DNA of 64,000 nt from Bog-473 sp963726005 (GCA_963726005.1 CAVSAT010000004.1:744001-808000); one strand, 5' to 3'; shown: positions 28,342 to 37,462, counted from the stretch's first letter. The notes: generated by a model not told the origin, from the letters alone. Program-made: numbers and translations.

Positions 28342-29904
28342 ATGTTCGACGGCCTCTCCGATCGCCTGGAGCGCATCTCGACCCGCCTCCGGGCCAAGGG
28401 CCGTATCAGCGACGCCGATCTCGACGAGGCGCTGGGTGAGATCCGCACCGCTCTGCTCGAGGCCGACGTCGAGCTGACCGTCGCTCGCCGCTTCTGCGAC
28501 GGCATCCGGCTGCGGGTGAGCACCGAGTCGCTGTCCAAGAGCCTGACCCCGGGCCAACAGGTCGTCAGGGCGGTGCACGAAGAGCTCGTCGGCGTCCTGG
28601 GTGGCGACACGCTCAAGCTCACGTACGCCTCGCGGCCGCCCACCGTCGTGCTGATGGCCGGTCTGCAGGGCTCGGGCAAGACGACGACCTCGGCCAAGCT
28701 CGCGCTGTGGTGGAAGCAGCAGGGACGGAACCCTCTGCTGGTCGGCGCCGACCTCCAGCGACCAGCCGCCGTGGAGCAGCTGCGCGTCCTCGGACAGCAG
28801 GCGGGGGTCACCGTCTTCAGCGAGCCGACCGACCCCGTTGCCTGCGCCCGTGCCGGCCTCGAGGAGGCACGCCGCCTGGGCCGTGACATCTGCATCATCG
28901 ACACGGCCGGCCGGCTCACCATCGACGCCGAGTTGATGGAGCAGATCCGCTCCATCTCTGCCGCGACCGAGCCCCATTACACCTTCCTGGTCATCGACGC
29001 CATGATCGGCCAGGACGCGGTGGCGACCGCCAAGGCCTTCCACGACACCCTCGAGTTGAGCGGCGTCATCCTCACCAAGCTCGACGGCGACGCCCGCGGC
29101 GGTGCCGCGCTCTCGGTCAAGGGCGTGGTCGGCCGGCCGATCGCCTTCGCCAGCACCGGTGAGCGGCTCGGCGACTTCGATCTCTTCCATCCCGATCGCA
29201 TGGCGGACCGCATCTTGGGCATGGGTGACGTCCTCAGCCTGATTGAGCAGGCCGAGCGCACCATGGACTCGGACGAGGTGGCCAAGAGCGCCAGCCGCCT
29301 CATGCAGGGCCAGTTCACGCTGGAAGACTTCCTCTCCCAGCTGCGCCAGGTCAAGAAGATGGGCTCGCTCGGCGGCCTCATGCGGTTGATGCCGGGCATG
29401 TCCAAGGAGATGCGCCAGGCCGCCGGCCAGATCGACGACGGCGAGGTGGCCAAGGTCGAGGCCATCGTCTGCTCGATGACCCCCGCCGAGCGCCACGACG
29501 TCACCTTGTTGGACGGTTCCCGCCGCAGCCGGGTTGCCCGGGGCTCGGGTACCTCCGTCCAGGACGTCAACGGGTTGCTGAAGCAGTTCAAGGAGATGCA
29601 AAAGATGATGAAGGGGATGGCATCGGGCAACATGCCCAACCTCCCCGGAATGCCCGCCATGCCCGGGATGAGCGGTCGCGCCGCCCGCAAACTGGCCCAA
29701 CAGGCGGCCGGCGCCGGCCAGCCCGGAGCACCGACCGGGCCGGATTTCGACATGCTCTCCCAGCTCATGGGCGACGGCGACGAGATCCCGACCGGGATGC
29801 CGGGCCTGCCCCCTGCCGGCCCCGTCCGGCCCGCTGTGACCGTCAACAAGGGGACCAAGAAGAAGAAGAAGGGCGGCCGGGTCACCCCACCGAAAGGTCG
29901 GTAG
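28342..29904 (+). CDS. ffh: Signal recognition particle protein Ffh (SRP54)
   Basis: 520 residues. N domain first; G domain with AGLQGSGKTTTSAKLAL (about 105), DTAGRLTIDAELM (about 186) and TKLDGDARGG (about 244). The methionine-rich M domain follows from about 300 (MKGMASGNMPNLPGMPAMPG). A lysine-rich tail ends the protein. It binds 4.5S RNA and signal sequences and pairs with FtsY. It starts the run into rpsP-khpA-rimM-trmD-rplS, the usual order. Confidence 0.97.
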   Translation: MFDGLSDRLERISTRLRAKGRISDADLDEALGEIRTALLEADVELTVARRFCDGIRLRVSTESLSKSLTPGQQVVRAVHEELVGVLGGDTLKLTYASRPPTVVLMAGLQGSGKTTTSAKLALWWKQQGRNPLLVGADLQRPAAVEQLRVLGQQAGVTVFSEPTDPVACARAGLEEARRLGRDICIIDTAGRLTIDAELMEQIRSISAATEPHYTFLVIDAMIGQDAVATAKAFHDTLELSGVILTKLDGDARGGAALSVKGVVGRPIAFASTGERLGDFDLFHPDRMADRILGMGDVLSLIEQAERTMDSDEVAKSASRLMQGQFTLEDFLSQLRQVKKMGSLGGLMRLMPGMSKEMRQAAGQIDDGEVAKVEAIVCSMTPAERHDVTLLDGSRRSRVARGSGTSVQDVNGLLKQFKEMQKMMKGMASGNMPNLPGMPAMPGMSGRAARKLAQQAAGAGQPGAPTGPDFDMLSQLMGDGDEIPTGMPGLPPAGPVRPAVTVNKGTKKKKKGGRVTPPKGR

Positions 29905-29988
29905 CTCCGCCATCTGGCAGAATGGGTGGCCGGTCCACCCCGAGATGGAGTCCGGGTGGGCCCCAGACCCCAGTGGAGGAATCAGTTC

Positions 29989-30273
29989 GTGGCAGTCAAG
30001 CTCCGCCTCGTGCGGATGGGTAAGAAAAAGCAGCCGACCTATCGGGTCGTGGCCGCAGACAGCCGGTCGCCCCGTGACGGCCGCTTCCTGGAGATCCTGG
30101 GCACCTACGCGCCCCGCGGAGCCTCGACGGCCGAGCCCGACGCGGTCATCGAAATCGACAACGCCAAGGCCGTGAAGTGGCTGGTGAACGGAGCGCAGCC
30201 CACGGAGCGCGTCGAGCGCCTCCTGAAGACCTCCGGGGCGTGGGACGACTTCGCCGCAGCGAGGGCGAAGTGA
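29989..30273 (+). CDS. rpsP: Small-subunit ribosomal protein bS16
   Basis: 94 residues. VKLRLVRMGKKKQPTYRVVA, DSRSPRDGRFLEILGTYAPR and DNAKAVKWLVNGAQPT are diagnostic. GTG 29989 has the ribosome site TGGAGGA 8 bases upstream; the upstream open frame is not conserved. The stop overlaps khpA (GTGA). Confidence 0.97.
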   Translation: MAVKLRLVRMGKKKQPTYRVVAADSRSPRDGRFLEILGTYAPRGASTAEPDAVIEIDNAKAVKWLVNGAQPTERVERLLKTSGAWDDFAAARAK

Positions 30274-30617
30274 CCAACCTCTACGAAGCGGGCGACATCA
30301 ACCAGACCGACGGCGGAGAGGTCGACGAGTTCGACGACGAGGTGGGCGAGGGCAACGAGCGGACCGGAGCCGAGGGCGGGACGCCGCTCGCGGTGCTCAC
30401 CTACCTGGCCCGGTCGCTGTCCAACGACCCGGACGCAGTCGTCATCGACACCGAGGAGCGCCGCGGCGCGCTTCGGCTCAGCCTCCACGTGGCCCCCGAC
30501 GACATGGGCCGGGTCATCGGGCGCCGTGGGCGCACGGCCCAGGCCATCCGGACGTTGGTCAACGTGGCGGGCGCGAAGGACGGCGTCCAGGCCAGCGTGG
30601 ACATCGTCGACGACTGA
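30270..30617 (+). CDS. khpA: KH-domain RNA-binding protein KhpA (YlqC)
   Basis: 115 residues. The C-terminal 75 form one KH domain with the GxxG loop VIGRRGRTAQAIRTLV. The N-terminal 35 residues are acidic and not conserved. Located between rpsP and rimM as in most actinobacteria and Firmicutes. Thought to act in RNA binding and cell-size control. Confidence 0.93.
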   Translation: MTNLYEAGDINQTDGGEVDEFDDEVGEGNERTGAEGGTPLAVLTYLARSLSNDPDAVVIDTEERRGALRLSLHVAPDDMGRVIGRRGRTAQAIRTLVNVAGAKDGVQASVDIVDD

Positions 30618-30618
30618 G

Positions 30619-31083
30619 CTGCTCAAGGTCGGCCGGGTCACCAAGGCCCACGGCCTGCGGGGCGAGGTCGTCGTCCAGCTCTGGACGGACCAGGAACAAC
30701 GGCTGAGCCCCGGGTCGTCCCTTGCCTCCGCCCGTGGCACGCTGCGCGTCGTGGCGTCGAAACCCTTTGGCGGCGATCGCTTCATCGTCCAGTTCGAGGC
30801 GGTGGGCGACCGCGAGGCGGCTGAGCGCCTCCGTGGCGTCGAGCTCGAGGCGGAACCCATCGTTGCCCCCGGCACCTTGTGGGTGCACGAGCTGGTCGGA
30901 GCGGCGGTGCGGGACGCCGCCGGCACCGAGCTGGGCCTGATCGCTTCGGTCGAGGCGAATCCGGCGAGCGACCTCCTTGTCCTCGAGTCGGGCGTGCTCA
31001 TCCCCCTGCGCTTCGTCACCCGGCACGACGCGTCGGCGCGCACGGTCGAGGTCGATCTCCCCGAGGGGTTGCTCGAGCTGTGA
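30619..31083 (+). CDS. rimM: Ribosome maturation factor RimM
   Basis: About 154 residues. KVGRVTKAHGLRGEVVVQLW at the N-terminus and the C-terminal PRC-barrel (GTLWVHELVGAAVRDAAG, LLVLESGVLIPLRFV) identify it; it assists 30S head assembly. No ATG, GTG or TTG lies between 30526 and the conserved start. The best fit is CTG 30619, one base after the khpA stop, or coupled translation from an unusual codon. Confidence 0.92.
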   Translation: MLKVGRVTKAHGLRGEVVVQLWTDQEQRLSPGSSLASARGTLRVVASKPFGGDRFIVQFEAVGDREAAERLRGVELEAEPIVAPGTLWVHELVGAAVRDAAGTELGLIASVEANPASDLLVLESGVLIPLRFVTRHDASARTVEVDLPEGLLEL

Positions 31084-31093
31084 GGCCGGGCCC

Positions 31094-31867
31094 ATGAGGA
31101 TCGACGTCTTCACGATCTTCCCCGACGTGATCACCGGCTACTGCGGCACGTCCATCCTCGGGCGCGCCGCTGACGCCGGCGCGCTGGACGTGCGTGTCCA
31201 CGACCTCCGCCGGGGCGCCGACGACCCACGGCGCTCGGTCGACGACAGCCCCTTCGGCGGCGGTGCGGGCATGGTGCTGATGGCCGAGCCGCTCTTCCGC
31301 TGCGTCGAGTCCGTGCCCGACCTGGCGCGACCCCTCTACCTGCTCGCGCCGGGCGGCCGGCGCTTCGACCAGGATGTGGCGGCGGAGCTGGCGGCGCGGG
31401 CGGGGAGCCCGGGGGCCGGCTTCTCCCTCCTGTGCGGCCGCTACGAGGGGGTGGACCAGCGCGTGGCGGACCACCTCGTCGACGACGAGCTGTCGGTGGG
31501 CGACTTCGTGTTGGCCGGTGGGGAGCTGGCGGCGCTCGTGGTCGTGGAGGCGGTGGCCCGGCTCCTGCCCGAGGTGCTGGGCAACGAGGACTCGACGCTC
31601 GAGGAGAGCTTCACCGGCGACCTGCTCGAGTACCCCCAGTACACCCGGCCCGCCGAGTTCCGTGGCTGGGAGGTGCCCGCCGTGCTGCGCTCCGGTGACC
31701 ACGGCGCGGTGGCTGCCTGGCGACGCACCCAGGCCCTGCTCCGCACGGCCGAACGGCGCCCCGACCTGATTGAGCGCCTGGTCAGGGCCACGGCACTCAG
31801 TGCCAGCGACGTGCGGGCCCTGGTGGAGCACGGCTACGATGTTCCGTCCGGCACTGAGCCGGAGTGA
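31094..31867 (+). CDS. trmD: tRNA (guanine37-N1)-methyltransferase
   Basis: 257 residues, SPOUT fold. MRIDVFTIFPDVITGY at the start and the deep-knot LLCGRYEGVDQRVADHL followed by LSVGDFVLAGGELAAL. Methylates G37 of tRNAs to prevent +1 frameshifting. ATG 31094 sits 10 bases after the rimM stop; rplS follows after 16 bases. Confidence 0.97.
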   Translation: MRIDVFTIFPDVITGYCGTSILGRAADAGALDVRVHDLRRGADDPRRSVDDSPFGGGAGMVLMAEPLFRCVESVPDLARPLYLLAPGGRRFDQDVAAELAARAGSPGAGFSLLCGRYEGVDQRVADHLVDDELSVGDFVLAGGELAALVVVEAVARLLPEVLGNEDSTLEESFTGDLLEYPQYTRPAEFRGWEVPAVLRSGDHGAVAAWRRTQALLRTAERRPDLIERLVRATALSASDVRALVEHGYDVPSGTEPE

Positions 31868-31883
31868 CCGAAGGACGCATCTC

Positions 31884-32379
31884 ATGCACCCCACCGAAAC
31901 GATCGATCGCGACAGCCTGCGCGACGACATCCCCGAGTTCCGCCCCGGCGACACCGTCAAGGTCCACGTCCGGGTGGTCGAGGGAAACCGGGAGCGGGTC
32001 CAGGTCTTCCAGGGTGCGGTCATGCGGCGCCAGGGCGGCGGGGTGCAGGAGACGTTCACCGTGCGCAAGGTGAGCTTCGGCGTCGGCGTCGAGCGGACCT
32101 TCCCGGTGCATTCGCCGACGATCGCGAAGATCGAGGTGGCGACGCTGGGCGACGTCCGGCGGGCCAAGCTGTACTACCTGCGCGAACGCCACGGGAAGGC
32201 CGCCAAGATCAAGGAGCGCCGCGTGCCGCGGGGCAAGGCGGCGGCCGAAGAGGTGGTCGAAGACGTCAGTGCGGACGACGTTGACATCGACGAGGTCGAC
32301 GAGGTCGAGAGAGATCGAGATGGCCGACGAGGTCGAATCGACGGGCGGCGGGGCCGACGAGGTGGCCGCCGACGCGTAG
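31884..32379 (+). CDS. rplS: Large-subunit ribosomal protein bL19, tail frame disrupted
   Basis: Residues 1-115 are a canonical bL19 (RPGDTVKVHVRVVEGNRERV, VFQGAVMRRQGGGVQETF, RRAKLYYLRERHGKAAKI). Beyond that the protein has an acidic extension. At GA-rich 32306-32314 the annotated frame turns into arginine-rich nonsense running to 32432, across the start of the next gene. One base different, it stays acidic (ADEVESTGGGADEVAADA) and stops at 32377-32379, 12 bases before the next start. A one-base insertion is inferred. ATG 31884 follows AAGGA. Confidence 0.9.
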
Positions 32380-32391
32380 GACCGGCGCCGC

Positions 32392-32685
32392 GTGAGCGAG
32401 GAGGACCTCGAGCGTTACGAGTCCGAAATTGAGCTCGGACTCGTCCAGGAATACCGGGCCGTACTTCCGGTCTTCGCCTACGTGATCGAGACGGAGCGTC
32501 GCTTCTATCTGGCGAACGAGGTCTCCCTCAACGTGCGCGCCGATACGACGCCGGCCTGCATCGAGCTCGAGCTGCGCGACGCATGGGTCTGGGACATGTA
32601 CCGCCCGGCCCGCTTCGTGCCGGAGGTGCGCGTGGTCACCTTCCGTGACGTGAACATCGAGCGACTTCCCGAACAGGAGCTCTGA
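32392..32685 (+). CDS. DUF2469 family protein
   Basis: 97 residues beginning SEEDLERYESEIELGLVQEY, with VFAYVIETERRFYLANEV and AWVWDMYRPARFVPEVRV, the conserved actinobacterial DUF2469. It normally sits between rnhB and yraN; here rnhB (and lepB) are absent and it follows rplS directly. Function unknown; the location suggests RNA or DNA metabolism. Confidence 0.93.
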   Translation: MSEEDLERYESEIELGLVQEYRAVLPVFAYVIETERRFYLANEVSLNVRADTTPACIELELRDAWVWDMYRPARFVPEVRVVTFRDVNIERLPEQEL

Positions 32686-32766
32686 GCGGACGAGGCCCGG
32701 TCCGAAGGGCTCGGTTGAAATGCAGATGGACGGACAGCGGGGTCGTCCGGCCGACCGTTCCGCACC

Positions 32767-33126
32767 ATGGGGAGCAGCGCCGGCTCCGATCGCAGGGCCG
32801 CCCTCGGCCATCTCGGTGAGGAGCGCGCCGCCGCGCACTACCGCGCCCGGGGCTACGCCGTGCTGGCGCGCAACTGGCGCTGTCGCCACGGCGAGATCGA
32901 CCTGATCTGCGCCAGAGGGCGCACGCTGGTGATCTGCGAGGTCAAGGCGCGCAGTCGGACGGCACTGGGTCACCCCGTCGAGGCGGTGACGCCGGTCAAG
33001 CAGCGGCGCCTGCGGCGACTGGCCGCCGTGTACGTGATCAGCCAGACGGCGTACTGGGAGGAGATCCGGTTCGACGTCGCGACGCTGCTCGGCCGCGACC
33101 TCGACATCGTCGAAGGTGCGTTCTGA
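32767..33126 (+). CDS. yraN: YraN / UPF0102 nuclease-like protein
   Basis: 119 residues with the restriction-endonuclease-like fold: LGEERAAAHYRARGYAVLARNWR then GEIDLICARGRTLVICEVKA. The D and ExK residues match the PD-(D/E)XK catalytic pattern. In many genomes yraN-comM-dprA are consecutive; here comM begins 19.5 kb away. Confidence 0.93.
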   Translation: MGSSAGSDRRAALGHLGEERAAAHYRARGYAVLARNWRCRHGEIDLICARGRTLVICEVKARSRTALGHPVEAVTPVKQRRLRRLAAVYVISQTAYWEEIRFDVATLLGRDLDIVEGAF

Positions 33127-33138
33127 GACCCTGCCGCC

Positions 33139-33144
33139 TAGGGT
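33139..33144 (+). promoter_or_regulatory. Putative -10 element of leaderless enoyl-CoA hydratase transcript
   Basis: TAGGGT lies 8 bases before ATG 33153 and supports that start over ATG 33147. Confidence 0.45.
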
Positions 33145-33152
33145 CGATGCCC

Positions 33153-33935
33153 ATGGAGACCCTCATTGTCGAACGCAAGGACGGCGTCGTCACCGTGACG
33201 ATGAACCGTCCCGAGCGGAAGAACGCCGCCAACGGCGTCATGTTGAACGAGCTCAAGGAAGTCTTCGCCGAGGTGGAGGACCGCCCCGACGACCGGGTGA
33301 TGGTGTTGACGGGGGCGGGTGGCGCGTTCTGTTCGGGCGCGGACCTCTCGGACCCCAACGGCCCGGCCACCGACCCGACGCGCTCGGGCCTGTCTCGAAT
33401 GCGGCGACTGGGCGACGTGGCGCTCGGGCTGCACCACGTCACCAAGCCGACCATCGCCAAGGTGGATGGGGTCGCCGTCGGAGCGGGCTTGTCGCTGGCG
33501 CTCGGGTGCGACCTCGTGGTCTGCAGCGACCGCGCTCGGCTCTCCATGATCTTCGCCAAACGGAGCCTCTCCCTCGACAACGGGGCCTCGTGGCTGCTGC
33601 CCCGCCTCGTCGGCATGGCCCGCGCCAAGGAGATCGCGCTCTTCGGGGGCATGTGGAGCGGCCAGGAGGCGGCGGCCATCGGCCTGGTCAATCGGGTCCT
33701 GCCGGTCGACGAGCTCGATGCGTTCGTCGAGGAGTGGGCCGCCACGCTCGCCGCCGGCCCGCCGTTGGCGCTGTCCATGACCAAGACCCTGCTCCACGCC
33801 TCCTCCATGGCGTCCATGGAGCAGGCCGTAGAGGACGAGGCCCGCTGCCAGGCCCTGAACTTCTCCACGGCGGACACCGCCGAAGCGATGTCCGCCTTCG
33901 GCCAGAAGCGGGAGCCGGTTTTCATCGGGCGCTAG
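33153..33935 (+). CDS. Enoyl-CoA hydratase/isomerase family protein
   Basis: 260 residues, crotonase fold. Oxyanion-hole segments GAGGAFCSGADLSDP and KVDGVAVGAGLSLALGCDLV are intact. The position after GMW/NRVLPV resembles degradative or isomerase members; the catalytic glutamate pair of true hydratases is not clear, so the exact reaction cannot be named. Starts a transcript after yraN, and an NfeD-like gene follows. Confidence 0.9.
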   Translation: METLIVERKDGVVTVTMNRPERKNAANGVMLNELKEVFAEVEDRPDDRVMVLTGAGGAFCSGADLSDPNGPATDPTRSGLSRMRRLGDVALGLHHVTKPTIAKVDGVAVGAGLSLALGCDLVVCSDRARLSMIFAKRSLSLDNGASWLLPRLVGMARAKEIALFGGMWSGQEAAAIGLVNRVLPVDELDAFVEEWAATLAAGPPLALSMTKTLLHASSMASMEQAVEDEARCQALNFSTADTAEAMSAFGQKREPVFIGR

Positions 33936-33941
33936 TAGCCT
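33936..33941 (+). promoter_or_regulatory. Putative -10 element of leaderless NfeD-like transcript
   Basis: TAGCCT lies 6 bases before GTG 33948, directly after the upstream stop codon. Confidence 0.5.
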
Positions 33942-33947
33942 GGTTCC

Positions 33948-34157
33948 GTGCTCAGTGGCGTCCAAGGCATGATCGGTGACACCGCGTTGGTGACGAAAGT
34001 GATCGACGGCGCGCACCACCCGGGACGGATCCGGGCCAGGGGAGAGGAGTGGTTGGCAATCCCTCTCGACCCGGAGGAGAGTATCCCCGTGGGGACGAAC
34101 GTCGTCGTCGCGGACGTAGAACGCGGACTACTCGTGGTCTACGCAGCCGACAGTTAA
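33948..34157 (+). CDS. Minimal NfeD-like OB-fold protein
   Basis: 69 residues matching only the C-terminal OB-fold of NfeD proteins (GMIGDTALVTKVIDG, HHPGRIRARGEEWLAIPLD, VVVADVERGLLVVYAAD). It lacks the transmembrane and protease domains of full NfeD. It is 13 bases upstream of an SPFH gene, the usual partner, so it is likely a co-factor of that membrane ring. Confidence 0.85.
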   Translation: MLSGVQGMIGDTALVTKVIDGAHHPGRIRARGEEWLAIPLDPEESIPVGTNVVVADVERGLLVVYAADS

Positions 34158-34170
34158 GGGGGTTTCCTCC

Positions 34171-35214
34171 ATGTTGCTCGCGTCCACCTTCGCGAACGTC
34201 ATCATCGGCCTCGCGGCCGGCGTCATCGTCGTCGCCGCAGGCATGTGGTTCATCAGCCGTTCCCTCAAGATCGTTCAGCAGGGGAGTGTGGGCGTGGTCA
34301 AGCGCCTGGGCGAATTCCGTGCCGTGATGCAGCCGGGGCTGCACATCCTGATGCCGTTCATCGACCGGATGGAGAAAGTCGACGTCCGAGAGTTCCCCAT
34401 GACGGGCGACCAGCAGGCGGTCATCACCAAGGACAACGTCTCGCTGCAGGTCAGCGCAACCATCTTCTGTCAGGTGATCGATGTCAAGTCGGCACTGTTC
34501 GAGATCAACGACTTCCAGCTGGCGGTCGACCAGCTCTCGCGCACGGCGCTGCGCGCCGTGTTCGGCGAACTGTCGCTCGACCAGGCCCTGTCCGAGCGCG
34601 AGATGATCAACAGCCGCATGCAGGACCACATGTCCGACCCCACGGCGAAGTGGGGTGTGCGCTTGAACCGTATCGAGATCCTGGACATCACCCCGCCCTT
34701 GAACGTGGTGCAGGCGATGTCCGAACAGAAGGAAGCCGAGCAGCACAAGCGCGCCCTGATCCTGAAGTCGGAGGGTGAGCAGCAGGCCGCCGTCAACCAG
34801 GCCGGTGGGCGCAAGTCGGCCGCCGTGCTGGAGGCCGAGGGGGCCAAGCAGTCGGCCATCTTGCGGGCCGAGGCGCAGATGAAGGTCCTGGAGCTGCAGG
34901 CCGAGGGAGAGAAGAAGGCGCTCGAGCTGCGCGGCCAGGGCGAGGCGTCCCGTCTCACCTCCATCGACACGGCGACCATCAACCCGCACACGCTTGCCGT
35001 GCTGCAGCTGAAGGCGCTCCAGGACATCGCGGCGTCGGAGAACGCCAAGATCGTGGTGCCCTACGAGGCGACGAGCCTCATGGGCGCGGCCGAGGTGCTC
35101 CTCTCGACGCTGCGCAACGAGAACCTGGGCGACGCCAGCGCCAACGGTGCGACGCCGCCGGTCGCCACCCCCGCTCGGCCGCCCGCCAGGGAGCTCCCCC
35201 CTCAGGACAGCTGA
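34171..35214 (+). CDS. SPFH/band-7 (stomatin/slipin-type) membrane protein
   Basis: About 347 residues. One N-terminal membrane helix (residues 8-28), then the SPFH domain (KIVQQGSVGVVKRLGEFRAV, PGLHILMPFIDRMEKVDVRE). A long coiled coil rich in E, K, Q and A follows (from about 190), and a proline-rich end. Forms large membrane-bound oligomers in stomatin/prohibitin relatives. ATG 34171 follows GGGGG. Confidence 0.94.
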   Translation: MLLASTFANVIIGLAAGVIVVAAGMWFISRSLKIVQQGSVGVVKRLGEFRAVMQPGLHILMPFIDRMEKVDVREFPMTGDQQAVITKDNVSLQVSATIFCQVIDVKSALFEINDFQLAVDQLSRTALRAVFGELSLDQALSEREMINSRMQDHMSDPTAKWGVRLNRIEILDITPPLNVVQAMSEQKEAEQHKRALILKSEGEQQAAVNQAGGRKSAAVLEAEGAKQSAILRAEAQMKVLELQAEGEKKALELRGQGEASRLTSIDTATINPHTLAVLQLKALQDIAASENAKIVVPYEATSLMGAAEVLLSTLRNENLGDASANGATPPVATPARPPARELPPQDS

Positions 35215-35291
35215 CGATCGACACGCGGCGCGGCCGACGGCCGCCGTCGAACGAACGGGTTGGCATCGCCCCACGACGTCATGCTGTACGG

Positions 35292-35786
35292 ATGACCTTG
35301 CGCCGAGAACTTCGACTACGCGATCAGCCCACCGGTGCCGGAGAGACTTGTCGCAGGATCTTGGTGACGCTCCCGACCTGGTTCGGCCTCCCGGCCGCGG
35401 TTGAGGACTACATCGCCCGAGCCGATCGATCGCCGACGATCATTGCGTCACTGGGGGACGAGGATGTCGGGCTGCTCACGCTGGTGCGCCACAGCCCGTA
35501 TGCCGCCGAGGTCTACGTGATGGCCGTGCTGCTTGAGTTCCATCGACGAGGCATCGGAAGGGCATTGCTCGAGCGCGCCGAAGGCATGCTTGCCGCTGAA
35601 GGTGTGGAGTTTCTCCAAGTGAAGACCCTCGCTCCCAGCAAGCCAGACGAGGGGTACGACAAGACGAGGGCCTTCTATCAGGCCAACGGCTTCCGAGCAC
35701 TCGAAGAGTTCCCGGACCTTTGGGACCCCGGGAACCCGGCTCTCCAGATGATCAAGGTGATCCCGTCGTTGGGGACGAAGCGGTGA
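35292..35786 (+). CDS. GNAT-family N-acetyltransferase
   Basis: 164 residues. The acetyl-CoA-binding motif is EFHRRGIGRALLERAEGML, preceded by the beta-4 strand EVYVMAVLL. The C-terminal YQANGFRALEEF is also typical. Substrate unknown. The last bases overlap the next gene. Confidence 0.88.
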   Translation: MTLRRELRLRDQPTGAGETCRRILVTLPTWFGLPAAVEDYIARADRSPTIIASLGDEDVGLLTLVRHSPYAAEVYVMAVLLEFHRRGIGRALLERAEGMLAAEGVEFLQVKTLAPSKPDEGYDKTRAFYQANGFRALEEFPDLWDPGNPALQMIKVIPSLGTKR

Positions 35787-36373
35787 GCGGCGATCGGCTC
35801 CAGCACCACGTCATTTGGCACTGCTCGTTGCTGGCGAGCAGCGAACATGCGTCGCTCTTCGAACACGAGGACGAGCGTCGTGTGCAGGGACTCGCGGTAC
35901 TCCCGCACGAGGGCACGCCCTGTCACATCGGCTACGAACTGATCATCGACCGAGATTGGATGCCTCGGTCGTCGAGCGTGACGGTGACCTTGCCGACGCA
36001 AGTCCGCAGGATCGAGCTCAGGTCCGATCGCATCGGCCACTGGGAAGTCAATGGAAGCGCTGCGCCCCACCTCGATGGCTGCAGCGACGTGGACCTCGGC
36101 TGGACGCCCGCAACGAACACGGTGCCCATTCGTCGACTCGACCTCGAGACCGGGGACACGGCGACCATTGTCGCTTCATGGATCCGATTTCCCGAACTCG
36201 ATGTCATGGCCAACGAGCAGCAGTACACCCGTTTGGCGCCTGATCGTTGGAGGTACCGATCGGGCGATTACGACTTCGAGCTGGTGACCGATGTGGCCTC
36301 TGGAATTGTCCTTGCATACGGCGAGGACCTCTGGCGGGCGGCGGCAACCGATCTGAGCCGCCACGTACCGTAA
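35783..36373 (+). CDS. Putative glycolipid-binding protein (DUF1089-like)
   Basis: 196 residues. HVIWHCSLLASSEHASL, GYELIIDRDWMPRSSSVTV, GHWEVNGSAAPHLDGCSDVD and LGWTPATNTVPIRRL follow the pattern of the Pfam glycolipid-binding family (PF06475). GTG 35783 overlaps the acetyltransferase stop. Ligand and role unproven. Confidence 0.75.
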   Translation: MSGDRLQHHVIWHCSLLASSEHASLFEHEDERRVQGLAVLPHEGTPCHIGYELIIDRDWMPRSSSVTVTLPTQVRRIELRSDRIGHWEVNGSAAPHLDGCSDVDLGWTPATNTVPIRRLDLETGDTATIVASWIRFPELDVMANEQQYTRLAPDRWRYRSGDYDFELVTDVASGIVLAYGEDLWRAAATDLSRHVP

Positions 36374-36478
36374 GAACGCTTGCGAAGAGGCGCGGACCCG
36401 GCGGCGGGCTATCTCGCCGGCCTGAGGCGCTCGCTCGACGAAGCGCCGCAACGCATGAAGGTAGCGATCGCAATCAGG

Positions 36479-37318
36479 TCAGGGCCGGAGCTCGACGAAA
36501 CCGTTCTTGATCACGGTGTGCTCGCCGCAACGGGCTTCGAGGGCGAAGGCACCGTCATTTCGCTCGAAGATCTGGACTTTCAGGTCATTGCCCAAGAAGG
36601 CGGGAGCGACGAACCGGACGGCCAGCCGGCGGACTCGGCGTGGATCACCCTCGGCCACCGTCCTGGTCACCGCGCGAGCGCAGAGGGCCATCGTGCACAG
36701 TCCGTGCAGAAAGGGGGCGTCAAAGCCACTGCGCCGGGCCCCTTCGACGCTGAAGTGGTGATCGTTGTAATCGCCCGACACCTCGGCGTAGCGGCGCGCC
36801 ATCACGTCATCGATGGAGATGACGTCTTCCACCGCCGTGATGACCCCCCCTTCCGCCGGGAATGAATAGTCGGGGAGATCGGGCCCCGTTGATATGGCGG
36901 TTGTGCCAAGGAGTACCGTCGTCCACCACTGTTCGGCCACAAGTTCGTCTCGATCATCGAGAATCGAATGATGCAGAGTGACGCGGAGGTTGTCTCCCGA
37001 AGGGCGCGCGCTGTGCGTCTCAATGAAGATGTGAAGGTTCTCGTCGGAGGTGATCGGACGGTGGAGCAGAAGGTCGTGCTGGCCGTGGACGCCGCTGCGT
37101 GCGGCGGAGAAGACCTCGTCAGGCACCAGCTCCATGATTGCCGCGAACTGTGCGCGATACACCTGTGTGGCCACCAGGCTGGGGGGAACCAACCGGCCGT
37201 TCCGGAACAGTTGGCTGGTGTCAAGAGTCGCCTCGGCGAAGTGCCGAACCAGCTCCGGGCCAAGGAGGAGTTCGAAGGGTCCAACTCGGTCTCCGGCGCG
37301 CAAGGCGATCCTGGGCAC
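36479..37318 (-). CDS. MaoC-like dehydratase (double hotdog)
   Basis: About 279 residues with two hotdog halves. The C-terminal half carries YAEVSGDYNDHHFSVEGARR and FLHGLCTMALCARAV, the MaoC hydratase signature with conserved D and H. The N-terminal half matches FAS1-type dehydratase relatives. Predicted to hydrate or dehydrate acyl-CoA or acyl-ACP, for example in mycolic-acid-like or PHA pathways. Confidence 0.85.
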   Translation of the reverse strand: MPRIALRAGDRVGPFELLLGPELVRHFAEATLDTSQLFRNGRLVPPSLVATQVYRAQFAAIMELVPDEVFSAARSGVHGQHDLLLHRPITSDENLHIFIETHSARPSGDNLRVTLHHSILDDRDELVAEQWWTTVLLGTTAISTGPDLPDYSFPAEGGVITAVEDVISIDDVMARRYAEVSGDYNDHHFSVEGARRSGFDAPFLHGLCTMALCARAVTRTVAEGDPRRVRRLAVRFVAPAFLGNDLKVQIFERNDGAFALEARCGEHTVIKNGFVELRP

Positions 37319-37462
37319 GGTTCATTGAAGCAGACGGCGGCTCCCCCCGACCTCTCGGACTGTCCATCGATCCGGGCGAGGGCTCACGACAACTTGAGGA
37401 CCTTCACAGGGGTCGGGGATCATCCGTGCGAGAAGGTTGCAGGCATCGGTATCGTTCACTTC

